Part shown: positions 8,692-17,922 of the stretch, piece by piece
Position numbering within the stretch: position 1 is the first letter of the stretch
Layout: each line of letters begins with the position of its first letter
NCBI RefSeq assembly: GCF_001741865.1
Contig: NZ_CP017147.1
Span: 1,665,001-1,729,000 of the forward strand
Origin: Bosea vaviloviae
GTDB taxonomy: Bacteria > Pseudomonadota > Alphaproteobacteria > Rhizobiales > Beijerinckiaceae
DNA length: 64,000 nucleotides
Reading direction: 5' to 3'
Program-made: the position numbers and the translations under genes
Notes under the pieces: model-generated
What the model was told of the DNA's origin: nothing
Database searches by the model: none
The model's input: the letters and a program-made list of their open reading frames with translations, nothing else

Positions 8692-9767
8692 GCACGGTGG
8701 TCGACGCAGGCTTTTGGAAGGGCCGGCGCGTCCTCCTGACGGGCCACACCGGTTTCAAGGGCAGCTGGGCCGCGCTTTGGCTGTCGGCGATGGGAGCGCA
8801 TGTCTTCGGTTTCGCGCGCGCGCCTGACACGGCTCCGTCGCTTTATGAACTGGCCGGCGTCGATGCTGACGTCACCAGCATGATCGGTGATCTCGCCGAC
8901 GTTGCGGCCGTGCGCGCTTGCGTCGAGCGGGCGCGGCCCGAGATCGTGCTGCATTTCGCCTCGCAGGCACTGGTCCGCAGGGCCTATCGCGACCCTGTCG
9001 ATACGTTTGCCAGCAATGTCGGCGGCGCAGTCAACCTGCTGGAGGCTCTCAGGCATCGGGACGGCCTGCGCGCCGTTCTCATCGTCACGACCGACAAGGT
9101 CTATCGCAACCGCAATGAGGGCGCCGCGTTCCGCGAAACGGATCCGTTATGGGGCGAAGAGCCCTACTCGGCGTCGAAAGTGGCCCAGGAACTGATCGCC
9201 GGCGCCTATGCCCGGAGCTATTTCACGGCCTCCAACATCCGTCTGGCGACGGCGAGGGGTGGAAACGTCATAGGCGGTGGTGACTTCGCTGAGGACCGGC
9301 TCGTGCCCGACATCGTCAGGGCCATCCAGAATCACACTCATGTCTCGATCCGCCACCCGCAATCGACGCGGCCCTGGCAGCATGTGCTCGATTGTCTGGC
9401 CGGATATTTCGTCTATGCGCAGGCGCTTGTCGCCGATGGACCGTTGCCGCCTGCCTTGAATATCGGCCCTGGCCCGGAGGGCAGCCTGGCTGTGGCCGAT
9501 GTCGTCGAGCAGCTTTGCCGCGCATTGGGACATCCGGGCGCCTGGTTGGCACAGGAGAGTGCCGGCCCCACCGAGGCCAAGACGCTGGCTCTCGATGTCA
9601 CGCTTGCACATGAGACGCTGGGTTGGCGCGACCGGTTGAAAGCCTCCGCAGCGATCGAAGCGACGGCGGCATGGTATGGGGCCTATCTCGGCGGAGGCGA
9701 CATGCGTTTGGCCTGCCGAGGCGAGATCGAAGCCTTCATGCAACTGGGCGTGACAGGTCGGCCCTGA
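8688..9767 (+). CDS. rfbG: CDP-glucose 4,6-dehydratase
   Basis: Converts CDP-glucose to CDP-4-keto-6-deoxyglucose. It starts at GTG 8688, overlapping the rfbF stop; 359 aa, matching the family length. An extended-SDR Rossmann fold is seen: RRVLLTGHTGFKGSWAALWL (GxxGxxG), then HFASQALVRRAY. The catalytic region is TTDKVYRNRNEG with EPYSASKVAQE (YxxxK) near residue 160. RGGNVIGGGDFAEDRLVPDI is typical of RfbG. There is no rfbH (3-dehydratase) nearby, so the product is probably not routed to 3,6-dideoxyhexoses. The next gene is a C-methyltransferase. Confidence 0.95.
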   Translation: MSTVVDAGFWKGRRVLLTGHTGFKGSWAALWLSAMGAHVFGFARAPDTAPSLYELAGVDADVTSMIGDLADVAAVRACVERARPEIVLHFASQALVRRAYRDPVDTFASNVGGAVNLLEALRHRDGLRAVLIVTTDKVYRNRNEGAAFRETDPLWGEEPYSASKVAQELIAGAYARSYFTASNIRLATARGGNVIGGGDFAEDRLVPDIVRAIQNHTHVSIRHPQSTRPWQHVLDCLAGYFVYAQALVADGPLPPALNIGPGPEGSLAVADVVEQLCRALGHPGAWLAQESAGPTEAKTLALDVTLAHETLGWRDRLKASAAIEATAAWYGAYLGGGDMRLACRGEIEAFMQLGVTGRP

Positions 9768-9830
9768 CCACCGGCCGCTCAAAATCAAGCCTGCACGATA
9801 GCCCCGGTTTCCGAACCCGTATATGGGGTC

Positions 9831-11117
9831 ATGCCTCTGATCGAAGTCTCGAGATTCTGCGCAATGTCGAACATGGAACTTTCCGGTGCGGTCTGCCGCT
9901 CTTGCGGCGCGGCGTTGACGGCGACCTTCGCCGATCTCGGGCTGTCTCCGATCTCCAACGCCTTTCCGCGCATCGCTGCGCGCCGGCAGGCCGAGCTGTT
10001 TTACCCTCTGAGAGCCTTCGTCTGCTCGGAATGCCGGCTCGTGCAGCTCGAGGATTTCGAGAGCCGCGAAGTCCATTTCAACGAGGACTATGCGTATTTC
10101 TCGTCGGTCTCGACCTCATGGCTGGCTCATGCGGCACGCTACGCCACGGCGATGATCGATCGCTTCGAGCTTGGCGCCGCATCGCGCGTTATCGAGATCG
10201 CCAGCAATGACGGCTATCTCCTGAAGAACTTCGTTGCTCGCGGAATCGCGTGTCTCGGCGTCGATCCCGCCGCGAATTGCGCTGAAGCCGCCATGCGCAA
10301 TTTCAACGTCGAAACGCGCGTCGGTTTCTTCGGGGCCGAGCTGGGGGCCGCCTTGGCCAAGGACGGTTGGCAGGCGGATCTGATCGCGGCGAACAATGTC
10401 CTCGCCCATGTGCCCGATCCGAATGACTTCGTATCGGGCTTCGCCAATCTGTTGAAGCCTGCCGGAACTGCGACGTTCGAATTTCCGCACCTGCTGGAAC
10501 TCGTCAGGCATTGCGAATTCGACACGATCTATCACGAACACTATTCGTATCTGTCGCTTCTGGCGCTTGAACCGCTCTTCGCGCGTGCCGGTCTGCGGGT
10601 CTACGACGCGGAGAGGCTATCGACGCATGGCGGCTCATTGCGTCTCTTCATATGCCACCAGGCCGCGCCATTTCCGCAAACCGGCGCGCTAGAAGCCCTG
10701 CGTGCCGAGGAGCTGGCCGCGGGCCTGCACACAGATGACTTTTACACGGCCTTTGCGGAATCCGTCCGCGAGACGAAGCGGAGCCTGCTCAAGCTTCTGA
10801 TCGAACTCAAGACGGGTGGCGCGCGCATCTGCGGCTATGGCGCTGCGGCGAAGGGAACGACGCTCCTGAACTATTGCGGGATCAAGACGGATATCCTCGA
10901 CTTCGTCGTCGATCGCAATCCGCACAAGCAGGGCCGCTTCGTGCCAGGCACCGGAATCCCCATTCTGGGCGCCGAGGCGATCGACGAGCATCGTCCCGAT
11001 TACATTCTGATCCTGCCTTGGAATATTCGCCAGGAGATCGTCGAATCGATGAGCCATGTGCGCCAATGGGGCGCCAAGTTCATCGTTCCGATACCGAGCC
11101 CTTGCATCCTTGATTGA
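9831..11117 (+). CDS. NDP-hexose C-methyltransferase family protein
   Basis: 428 aa from ATG 9831; ATG 9864 (417 aa) is an equally possible start closer to the usual family length. N-terminal zinc-binding Cys pairs CRSC and CSEC flank PISNAF, as in TylC3/NovU-type sugar C-3-methyltransferases. The SAM motif is RVIEIASNDGYLLKNF, followed by NNVLAHVPDPNDFV. EHYSYLSLLALEPLFARAG and the C-terminal GYGAAAKGTTLLNYCGI are diagnostic of this family. Following rfbF-rfbG, it should add a methyl carbon at C-3 of a CDP-4-keto-6-deoxyhexose. Converges with the large glycosyltransferase gene, leaving 12 nt between them. Confidence 0.9.
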   Translation: MPLIEVSRFCAMSNMELSGAVCRSCGAALTATFADLGLSPISNAFPRIAARRQAELFYPLRAFVCSECRLVQLEDFESREVHFNEDYAYFSSVSTSWLAHAARYATAMIDRFELGAASRVIEIASNDGYLLKNFVARGIACLGVDPAANCAEAAMRNFNVETRVGFFGAELGAALAKDGWQADLIAANNVLAHVPDPNDFVSGFANLLKPAGTATFEFPHLLELVRHCEFDTIYHEHYSYLSLLALEPLFARAGLRVYDAERLSTHGGSLRLFICHQAAPFPQTGALEALRAEELAAGLHTDDFYTAFAESVRETKRSLLKLLIELKTGGARICGYGAAAKGTTLLNYCGIKTDILDFVVDRNPHKQGRFVPGTGIPILGAEAIDEHRPDYILILPWNIRQEIVESMSHVRQWGAKFIVPIPSPCILD

Positions 11118-11129
11118 TGGCAGTGTCGG

Positions 11130-14100
11130 TCAGGCGCGCGCCCCATGCGCCAGTACTCCGGACATGACCTCGGCATAGCCGTCCAGCATGGCGTCTCGCG
11201 TCATGCCGGAAGCGATGATGCTTTCGCGTGCCTCATCGCGCATGCCTGCGAGTCGCCCCGCCTGGGCGGCGCCGCGAATGCTGTCTGCGAGAGCCTCGAC
11301 ATGGTCGACAGAGGCGAGGAAACCGTTCTCCCCGTCGCGAATGATGCGCTCCACGTCGCCGACGCGGGTGCTCGCGACCGGGGTTCCGCAGGCCAGGGCC
11401 TCGAGCATCACCAGCGGCATGCCCTCGATCGACGAGGTCATGACGAGGATGTCGAGCGCCCCATAGAGGCGGGGCAGGCTGGAACGGTCCAGTTTGGCAA
11501 TGATGCGGACCGGCAGGTTCTCAGTAGCGATGCGCTTTTGCAGCTGTGGTAGTTCCTCGCCATCTCCGACCATGATTGCCCTGATCGGAAGATCTCCCGA
11601 CAGTCGCGAGATGACGTCGAGAAATTTGTCAGGCCGCTTCTCACCACTGAGCCTGCCGACGAAACCTAGCAGGATGTCTCCTGCGGCCACGCCGCACTCA
11701 GCCTTGAGCGATGCCCGGTCCGCTGCCGGCTGAAACAGGTCGATGTCGATTCCATTCGGAATCCGGTTTACGCGCTCGGCTGGTACTCCGCGTGCGACCA
11801 GGGAATTCCGGACCTTGGCGCTGATCGCGACATGCGTGCTGAAGGCCGCCGAATACCGCGCCGCGTTCCGGATATGACCCTCGGCAAGATCATTATGCAC
11901 GATGTCGATGAAGGCGAGATGGGGGAAACGGGCCTTCAACTCCGGGGCGCGCTCGTAGGTGAGCGACGAGTTGCTCGTCAGGATGGCAAGGGAGCCTTCG
12001 ACCTGGACCAGTGCCGCTAGCGTTGCGACCAATCGGTCGGCATCCAGCAGATCGCCGGCATGGAGGATATCCTGCGACACGGTTGCAAATGCGCCGCGCA
12101 TGGCGTGCTCGCTTGGCAGCATGGTGACGATGGTAATTCGCCAGTCCTTCGCCAAACGGCTCAAGACGTCGAGGAGAACGACCTCCGATCCTCCCATCGG
12201 CAGCCAGGGCACGACGACGAGACAGTGCGGTCGCTCGTCGTCGCGCTGACGGGCGGGCAGCGACTGCAACGCTGCTTCGAGACGTTCCGCTCCGCCGATG
12301 GGATCCGCTGTCAAAAGCGGGTGGTGTGGGCCGAGCGCGGTGGCGACAGCATCATTGGCGCCAGGCTGCAGCGAGGCGCAGGAATAGCATAAGGACAGCC
12401 CGTCGCGCAGCCGGGTGATCCAGGTTTTTGGCGCGAGTCCACGCTTGAGGCGCTTATTGGCCGGTAACCCCTGGAGGATCGCGCTTCGTCGCACGAACAG
12501 CAGGCCGGCTTCCGGTGATGCGGCCGTTACCAGCGCATCGATATCCTGTTCCGCGAGCAGCAGGCCGGCCGCCAGCCACTGCTCGATCGTGATCGCCTCG
12601 AGCCCCTTGGCTGATATTGCGAGAATCTCGGCCGCAGATTGTTCAATCTGTTCGGCGAGATCGGGGCCATCGGGGCGCAACATCTCAAAGGGGCGGGTGA
12701 CGGCAACTGGCGAGATTGAGCCGCTCTCCTGCCAGGAGCGGGTCTTGTTAGGCGTCTTGGCCCGTCGCGTCGGGGCCTGGGGCGTCTGGGCATGGGACGA
12801 GGCGACCGATGCCGGCTGCAATATCGCGTATCGACGCAGGACGCTCCCGATCGCGTGCCTCCCAAGCTGGAGTGCCTCGCGGTGGCGGTATTCTCGCAAG
12901 GCATCGATCATCGGGCTGAGATGGGCCGTCACGAAGCCTGATGTCGGGCCCAGCAAGCGCCGGCCTATACGAGTGCCGAGATATAGCGAACGGAACAGGC
13001 TCCTATGAACGATCCGGCTTGGCCGCCGGAGGATTTCACCCCGGATGGCGATCTGAAGATGGGCGGTTTCACCGCGAGCCTGCTGCAACTGCGTGGTCAA
13101 GTCGGCTGCCTTGACGGCCTCTCGACTGATCTGTGACAGCAAGTGGCTGTGCTCATGGTTCAACTGCTGATGGCGGTCGGCGAGATTGTTGTAGTCGGCT
13201 GCCAGCTTGGTGTAGTCGGCTGCCAGCTTGGTGAGATCACGATAGGTCTGCAGCCCCAGCGCCGCTTGTCGTCGTAGCTCGAGATTGCGTTGGCGCTTGG
13301 GCTCTGCGCCATAGCCCAGGATAGGCGACTGCTTCTCCAGGCCCTTGCCTTCAAAGCGTGACCAGAACGGCTCGAAGCTCCAGGCGTCGAATGGCGTGAG
13401 GCGCTGCCCGCCGAAATCGGCGATGACGGCGTTCTGGCTGTCTGGCGCCAGGATTGCCGCCATGCGCGAAAAGCTTGAATTGCAGACGGCAAGTTGGCCG
13501 GCCCGCTGCATGATTTCGAAATCGAGCATCGCGGATGGCAGGCCTGGTACGGATTCAACGTCGCTCAGGCTTTTCGCACGAAAGCGCGCAAATGCCGGCA
13601 GGACATCGTCGGGCGCGTCGGTTGCCACATAGAGGACTGCGTCTGGCCGATCGGCAAAAACGGCATCGAGCCAGTCGGCATACCAGGCTTCGGGAACCGG
13701 GCGGTACCAGGGCAGGCCGTTCTTGTGCAGTTCGACATAGTCGCCGCGGCGAACATGGATCGCGATCAGCGGGCGCGTGCCGCCTTCCGTAAGCACGGAA
13801 AGCCTTCGCTCGACATCGGCCGCCTGAGCCTCCCCGAGTTCATAAAGGCGGCGCAGAAGTTCGCGATGGGGGCCCCAACAAGCAGGCAATTCCTGGAAAT
13901 ACCCCCAGAAATCGGCATCGACCAGCGGCGCCTCCAATTTCCAGAGCTCGAGGTCGTCATTGTCGAAGGCAAAATAGCGAAGCTCGGTCGGTAGCGGCGT
14001 CTCCGGCTTGGGGTCGGCGATGGTATAGATGCCGTTCCCGTCCCATTCGGGAAAGGTTACCGCGCAGCCATAGCGTAGGCCGTAAAATTTGACATAGGCG

Positions 14101-14501
14101 TGCTGGAAGATCTGGTTGGCAAAACGGCCGTTGGAGCCCAGCGAGGACATAGTGACCTGGCCGCGAGCCTTGCCGCCCAGGCGCGAAATGTCAGTTACGT
14201 GGCTTGAACGCAGGAAGAGATCGCCGCATGCGTCACAAGCGACGGGCACGAAGCCCAGGTCGAAGGCGAGCGGCCAGAACGGCCAGAAAGGCTCTTGATC
14301 GGCCGAGTCGCGTCTCAGGAAAATCGCGACAATGTCGGGTATGAGAGCCTTTCGCAGAGTTGGCGCGCTGATTGCCCGCGAGCGGAATTCCAGGATGCGG
14401 ACATCCGCAGATAAGCCGTGCGCCGACAATGCGACGGACAGGTTTTCGTCCATGTCGATCAAGCCGTCCATCGAGCAATCCTGGAGTCGAACGCGCTGCA
14501 A
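11130..14501 (-). CDS. Bifunctional glycosyltransferase: GT11-like domain, coiled coil, GT4 domain
   Basis: Very large 1123-aa protein. After about 110 residues of unassigned N-terminus comes a GT11 (alpha-1,2-fucosyltransferase-like) domain, about residues 115-380: SSLGSNGRFANQIFQHAYVK, then IAIHVRRGDYVELHKNG. Residues about 410-490 form a heptad coiled coil with tandem KLAADYT/KLAADYN units. A middle region without recognised motifs follows. A GT4 domain fills about residues 735-1115: WLPMGGSEVVLLDVL, FVGRLSGEKRPDKFLDVISR and the donor-site EGMPLVMLEALACGTPVAS. The coiled coil may act as a spacer holding two active sites apart. gmd is 6 nt upstream in the same operon, consistent with a GDP-deoxyhexose donor for the GT11-like half. 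Confidence 0.85.
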   Translation of the reverse strand: MQRVRLQDCSMDGLIDMDENLSVALSAHGLSADVRILEFRSRAISAPTLRKALIPDIVAIFLRRDSADQEPFWPFWPLAFDLGFVPVACDACGDLFLRSSHVTDISRLGGKARGQVTMSSLGSNGRFANQIFQHAYVKFYGLRYGCAVTFPEWDGNGIYTIADPKPETPLPTELRYFAFDNDDLELWKLEAPLVDADFWGYFQELPACWGPHRELLRRLYELGEAQAADVERRLSVLTEGGTRPLIAIHVRRGDYVELHKNGLPWYRPVPEAWYADWLDAVFADRPDAVLYVATDAPDDVLPAFARFRAKSLSDVESVPGLPSAMLDFEIMQRAGQLAVCNSSFSRMAAILAPDSQNAVIADFGGQRLTPFDAWSFEPFWSRFEGKGLEKQSPILGYGAEPKRQRNLELRRQAALGLQTYRDLTKLAADYTKLAADYNNLADRHQQLNHEHSHLLSQISREAVKAADLTTQLQQARGETAHLQIAIRGEILRRPSRIVHRSLFRSLYLGTRIGRRLLGPTSGFVTAHLSPMIDALREYRHREALQLGRHAIGSVLRRYAILQPASVASSHAQTPQAPTRRAKTPNKTRSWQESGSISPVAVTRPFEMLRPDGPDLAEQIEQSAAEILAISAKGLEAITIEQWLAAGLLLAEQDIDALVTAASPEAGLLFVRRSAILQGLPANKRLKRGLAPKTWITRLRDGLSLCYSCASLQPGANDAVATALGPHHPLLTADPIGGAERLEAALQSLPARQRDDERPHCLVVVPWLPMGGSEVVLLDVLSRLAKDWRITIVTMLPSEHAMRGAFATVSQDILHAGDLLDADRLVATLAALVQVEGSLAILTSNSSLTYERAPELKARFPHLAFIDIVHNDLAEGHIRNAARYSAAFSTHVAISAKVRNSLVARGVPAERVNRIPNGIDIDLFQPAADRASLKAECGVAAGDILLGFVGRLSGEKRPDKFLDVISRLSGDLPIRAIMVGDGEELPQLQKRIATENLPVRIIAKLDRSSLPRLYGALDILVMTSSIEGMPLVMLEALACGTPVASTRVGDVERIIRDGENGFLASVDHVEALADSIRGAAQAGRLAGMRDEARESIIASGMTRDAMLDGYAEVMSGVLAHGARA
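13188..13231. repeat. 21-nt tandem repeat encoding coiled-coil heptads
   Basis: Two near-identical 21-nt units (reading GTAGTCGGCTGCCAGCTTGG on the plus strand) lie in tandem inside the large glycosyltransferase gene. On the coding strand they encode the heptads KLAADYT and KLAADYN. The unit length of exactly one heptad means slippage would lengthen or shorten the coiled coil in frame. Confidence 0.7.
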
Positions 14502-14507
14502 ATTGCT

Positions 14508-15578
14508 TCAGCTATGGCGAACACCGCCCTTTCTCTCCAGTTCGACTTCGATGAGGTCGCTGGCTACCATTTCCTGAACCAATTGCTGGAAGCCTGTCTT
14601 GTGGGACCAGCCCAGCTTGGTCTTGGCTTTCGTGGGATCCCCCAGCAGTTGCTCGACCTCTGTCGGGCGGAAGTATTCGGGGTCGATCTCCACCAGCGTC
14701 GCTCCGGATTCCGCATCGATGCCTTTCTCGTCGACGCCGGCACCTTCCCATCTGATGGTGCGTCCGACATGCGCGAACGCCAGCTCTACGAACTCACGAA
14801 CGGAGTGCATCTCGCCGGTTGCCAGGACGTAGTCGTCGGGCTCGGGCTGCTGAAGCATCAGCCACATTCCCTCGACATAATCGCGTGCATGCCCCCAATC
14901 GCGCTTGGCGTCGACATTCCCGAGATATAGCCGGTCTGTCAGTCCCAACTCGATTGCCGCGACGGCGCGGGTGATCTTTCGCGTCACGAAAGTCTCGCCG
15001 CGGATAGGGCTCTCATGGTTGAACAGAATCCCGTTCGAGGCATGAATGCCGTAGGCGTCGCGATAATTGGCGACGATCCAATAGGCATAGAGCTTGGCGA
15101 CCGCATAAGGGGATTGCGGATTGAAGGGCGTCGTCTCGCTTTGGGGAACCTCGCGAACCGCGCCATAAAGCTCGGATGTCGAAGCCTGATAGAACTTCGA
15201 TTTTTTCTCGAGCCCCAGGATACGCAGAGCTTCCAGTAGCCTCAGGGTTCCGATGCCATCCGCATTGGCCGTATATTCCGGCGTTTCGAACGAAACCTTT
15301 ACGTGGCTCTGGGCCGCGAGATTGTAGATCTCGTCCGGCTGGGTTTCCTGGACGATACGGATCAGATTGGTCGAGTCCGTCAAGTCGCCATAGTGCATGA
15401 AGAAGTTCGTGTCTTTCCGATGTGGATCGACATAGAGATGGTCGACCCTCTTCGTATTGAACGACGATGAGCGCCGCTTCACGCCATGAACGGTATAGCC
15501 TTTTCCAAGCAGAAGCTCCGCCAGATAGGCGCCGTCTTGCCCGGTAACGCCAGTAATCAAGGCAGTTTTCTTCGTCAT
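14508..15578 (-). CDS. gmd: GDP-mannose 4,6-dehydratase
   Basis: Makes GDP-4-keto-6-deoxymannose, precursor of GDP-fucose, GDP-rhamnose and GDP-perosamine. 356 aa, full length. [20 protein letters not shown] is the NADP-binding GxxGxxG motif; [18 protein letters not shown] is diagnostic of GMD; the catalytic region is [15 protein letters not shown] followed by [13 protein letters not shown] (YxxxK). No GDP-fucose synthase (fcl) or rhamnose reductase (rmd) is in the window, so the next enzyme is either outside or is the perosamine synthase-like aminotransferase at 1-913. It is upstream of the GT11-like/GT4 gene and probably co-transcribed. Confidence 0.96.
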   Translation of the reverse strand: MTKKTALITGVTGQDGAYLAELLLGKGYTVHGVKRRSSSFNTKRVDHLYVDPHRKDTNFFMHYGDLTDSTNLIRIVQETQPDEIYNLAAQSHVKVSFETPEYTANADGIGTLRLLEALRILGLEKKSKFYQASTSELYGAVREVPQSETTPFNPQSPYAVAKLYAYWIVANYRDAYGIHASNGILFNHESPIRGETFVTRKITRAVAAIELGLTDRLYLGNVDAKRDWGHARDYVEGMWLMLQQPEPDDYVLATGEMHSVREFVELAFAHVGRTIRWEGAGVDEKGIDAESGATLVEIDPEYFRPTEVEQLLGDPTKAKTKLGWSHKTGFQQLVQEMVASDLIEVELERKGGVRHS

Positions 15579-15613
15579 GATTTTGTCCTTTCGCCGATTA
15601 TCTGGCGTTTATC

Positions 15614-17662
15614 TTAATTGAACGAATGGCTGGAGAGGCGGGCAGCCGGGGTCTTCAGAAGTTCTGCGATGCAAGAACGATGGCTGGCCGGTGAGTGGTG
15701 TGTCTCCAGAAAAGTCCGAATTCCAAGTGTCAGGCGCTCGCGCAGTGAGGCGTCACGATAGAATGCGGCGAAACAGTCCCTGGCCTCGGCGAGCCTTGTG
15801 CTGTCGGACGCGGAAATCGTCAAGAAGACCGCGCCTCTGGCCATGACCTCCGACAGGGGGGCGACATCGGCCCCAACGATGGGCAATCCGGCCCGAAGCA
15901 GGGCGACGACTTCGTCATAAGTCGCTGCCGACCCGTTCATGAGCAGAACCAGATCGAAATTTGCGAGTTCGTGCTCCGCCGGAGTTTCGGTGGCCGTGAC
16001 GAGGCGTACCTTGAGCCCTGCCGCAGGACACAGTTGTTGCAGTTGAGCCGCTTCCGGTGCTGTGAGGCCAATTGCCAAAATGCGGTGGTTCAACGGCTGT
16101 TGAGCGGGCCGTTCAGCGTCGAGTTCCACTGGAGAGTAGGCGATGCGCCAGATGTCCGCGCGTCGATCAAGCCTGGCTCGATCGTCCCGCTGCCCCGTTT
16201 CCGAGGAGTGGATGACCAGCGTCGCCTCGTCAAGGAACTCCGAGAGGAAGTCGAACGGATCGGGTTGGATCATGCTGAAGCCTTGAACAGGCGTCGCTCG
16301 ATCGTCTGCCCTGTAAAAGATCTTGTCGCGATCCGCCAACAATCGCCCATAGCGGCCCAGGATGCGTGCTGACATCGTGCCGGATGCGAGGTGAAGTCGG
16401 GCGCCGATGGCGGCGATCTCGATGAGGCGATAGGCGACGAGATCGCGCTGGTCTGCCGACAACCCTTTGACGAGATGCGCAAGATTGATGATGACGGCGT
16501 TGCCGAGAGCCATCGAAGGCATGTCCTCGTCAAATGCGGGGTCATCGACGAGGAGGAGGCTTCGCGTAGTGCTGTCGATATCCGAAAGCGCCTTGAGCGC
16601 GGCGAAAACCGTCTTGCCTTGGGGGGAGGTCGGCGTCGAGACGATGCCGACTTCGGTAAAGCGAAGCCCGGCAACGCGCCGGCATGCCTCGAAATAACCG
16701 ACGCCGGCCGCGAAGTCGCCATTGCGCGTTGAAACGACCGGGCAGTGCTCCATCGATCCTAGTGAAATTGCCGGATCGATCAGGTTGGCAAGCCTGACTT
16801 CCTCGCAATTCGAGAGCGACATCAGGAAGCGCGAGCGTTCGGTCTCGCAATCGACCGCGTCCTGGCCGTGCCGGAGGAAGCGGCGCGCGCCGGGAGCTGC
16901 GAGTGCGAGATAGGTTTGTGGCTCGAACAGAGGGGTCGGCGGGATCAGTCGCGCCGACTGATTGTTCATATTGGATGACAGGCTGTTCGCACGATGGCGA
17001 TAAAACAGGATGACGGCCGGAGCGACGACGAACTCGGCGCCCTTGGCGATTGCCGTGGCGTTGAAGTGCCAGTCTTCATAAGCGTAGCCCGGCCCGAGGC
17101 GGACATCGATGAACTGGTTCAAATCGACAATACTACGGTGGACGAAAAGCCGCGATATGTATGGATGCTGCGAGAAGAAGGCGATCGGGGGTATGCTTGC
17201 GCTGCCGTTGTAGACCGCCAGGAGATGAAGCGAACCGAAGCCGAAAAGATACTCGGGGACGATGATCGTCCGGGGCGAATGCTTGAGCGCCGTTTGATGC
17301 GAGACGAGCGTCGTGTTGCTTGAGATGAGGTCGTCTTCGTCGCAAAATTGAATGTAGTTCGCGCGGGCGTGGCGCAGACCGTCTTGGCGCGACAGCCCTA
17401 GAGAGCCGTTGTCCAGCCGAATGACGCGTGTGCGCTCAAAGGCGTCGGAGTGATAGGCTTCGACCCATGCCAGGGTTTCGGGCGGTGATCGATCGAGCGC
17501 CAGCAGCAGCTCGATTTTCAAACCGGAGGAGCGGGCTTTTCTGGCGGCAGCCTCCAGCGAGCGCATGGTTCGCCTGAGGTAGTTACCTCCTGCATGAATG
17601 TTGACCACCATGCTGACGTCGAGCAGCGGAAACGTATTTTCGGTCATTCTGGAGAGTTTCAA
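15614..17662 (-). CDS. Glycosyltransferase family 2 protein with C-terminal extension
   Basis: 682 aa. The N-terminal 230 residues are a GT-A fold: LDVSMVVNIHAGGNYLRRTM, SLGLSRQDGLRHARANYIQF and the nucleotide/metal site CDEDDLIS. The remainder has the flavour of a degenerate GT-B domain near the C-terminus (HRILAIGLTAPEAAQLQQL, LLRAGLPIVGADVAPLSEVM, then a helical tail), but I see no clear catalytic motif there. The start at 17662 has an alternative Met at residue 6. It lies downstream of nothing obvious and 35 nt upstream of gmd, so it may lead the operon it forms with gmd and the large transferase. Confidence 0.8.
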   Translation of the reverse strand: MKLSRMTENTFPLLDVSMVVNIHAGGNYLRRTMRSLEAAARKARSSGLKIELLLALDRSPPETLAWVEAYHSDAFERTRVIRLDNGSLGLSRQDGLRHARANYIQFCDEDDLISSNTTLVSHQTALKHSPRTIIVPEYLFGFGSLHLLAVYNGSASIPPIAFFSQHPYISRLFVHRSIVDLNQFIDVRLGPGYAYEDWHFNATAIAKGAEFVVAPAVILFYRHRANSLSSNMNNQSARLIPPTPLFEPQTYLALAAPGARRFLRHGQDAVDCETERSRFLMSLSNCEEVRLANLIDPAISLGSMEHCPVVSTRNGDFAAGVGYFEACRRVAGLRFTEVGIVSTPTSPQGKTVFAALKALSDIDSTTRSLLLVDDPAFDEDMPSMALGNAVIINLAHLVKGLSADQRDLVAYRLIEIAAIGARLHLASGTMSARILGRYGRLLADRDKIFYRADDRATPVQGFSMIQPDPFDFLSEFLDEATLVIHSSETGQRDDRARLDRRADIWRIAYSPVELDAERPAQQPLNHRILAIGLTAPEAAQLQQLCPAAGLKVRLVTATETPAEHELANFDLVLLMNGSAATYDEVVALLRAGLPIVGADVAPLSEVMARGAVFLTISASDSTRLAEARDCFAAFYRDASLRERLTLGIRTFLETHHSPASHRSCIAELLKTPAARLSSHSFN

Positions 17663-17922
17663 CCACTTTCTGCGCGGCCTGTTCGTGTAGCCGTTGGAAA
17701 ACTCAGGGGCAAGCAGGCACGCTTTGGCCAGTGCAGCACTGCTATCGCTTCAGCCTGGACGTTGTGAGACAGCGGAGTGCTGTATCGATCCATATCTGAA
17801 CCGTAGCTGTCTGGATTCCATGGAGATTCGTTCTACTTATCGTGCGAGCGCCCTTGACATTGAACAGCTGCTCGTCTGCAAGGAGGGCTTCTGGACGCGG
17901 TTTGTACGGTTTCCCTCTCGAT

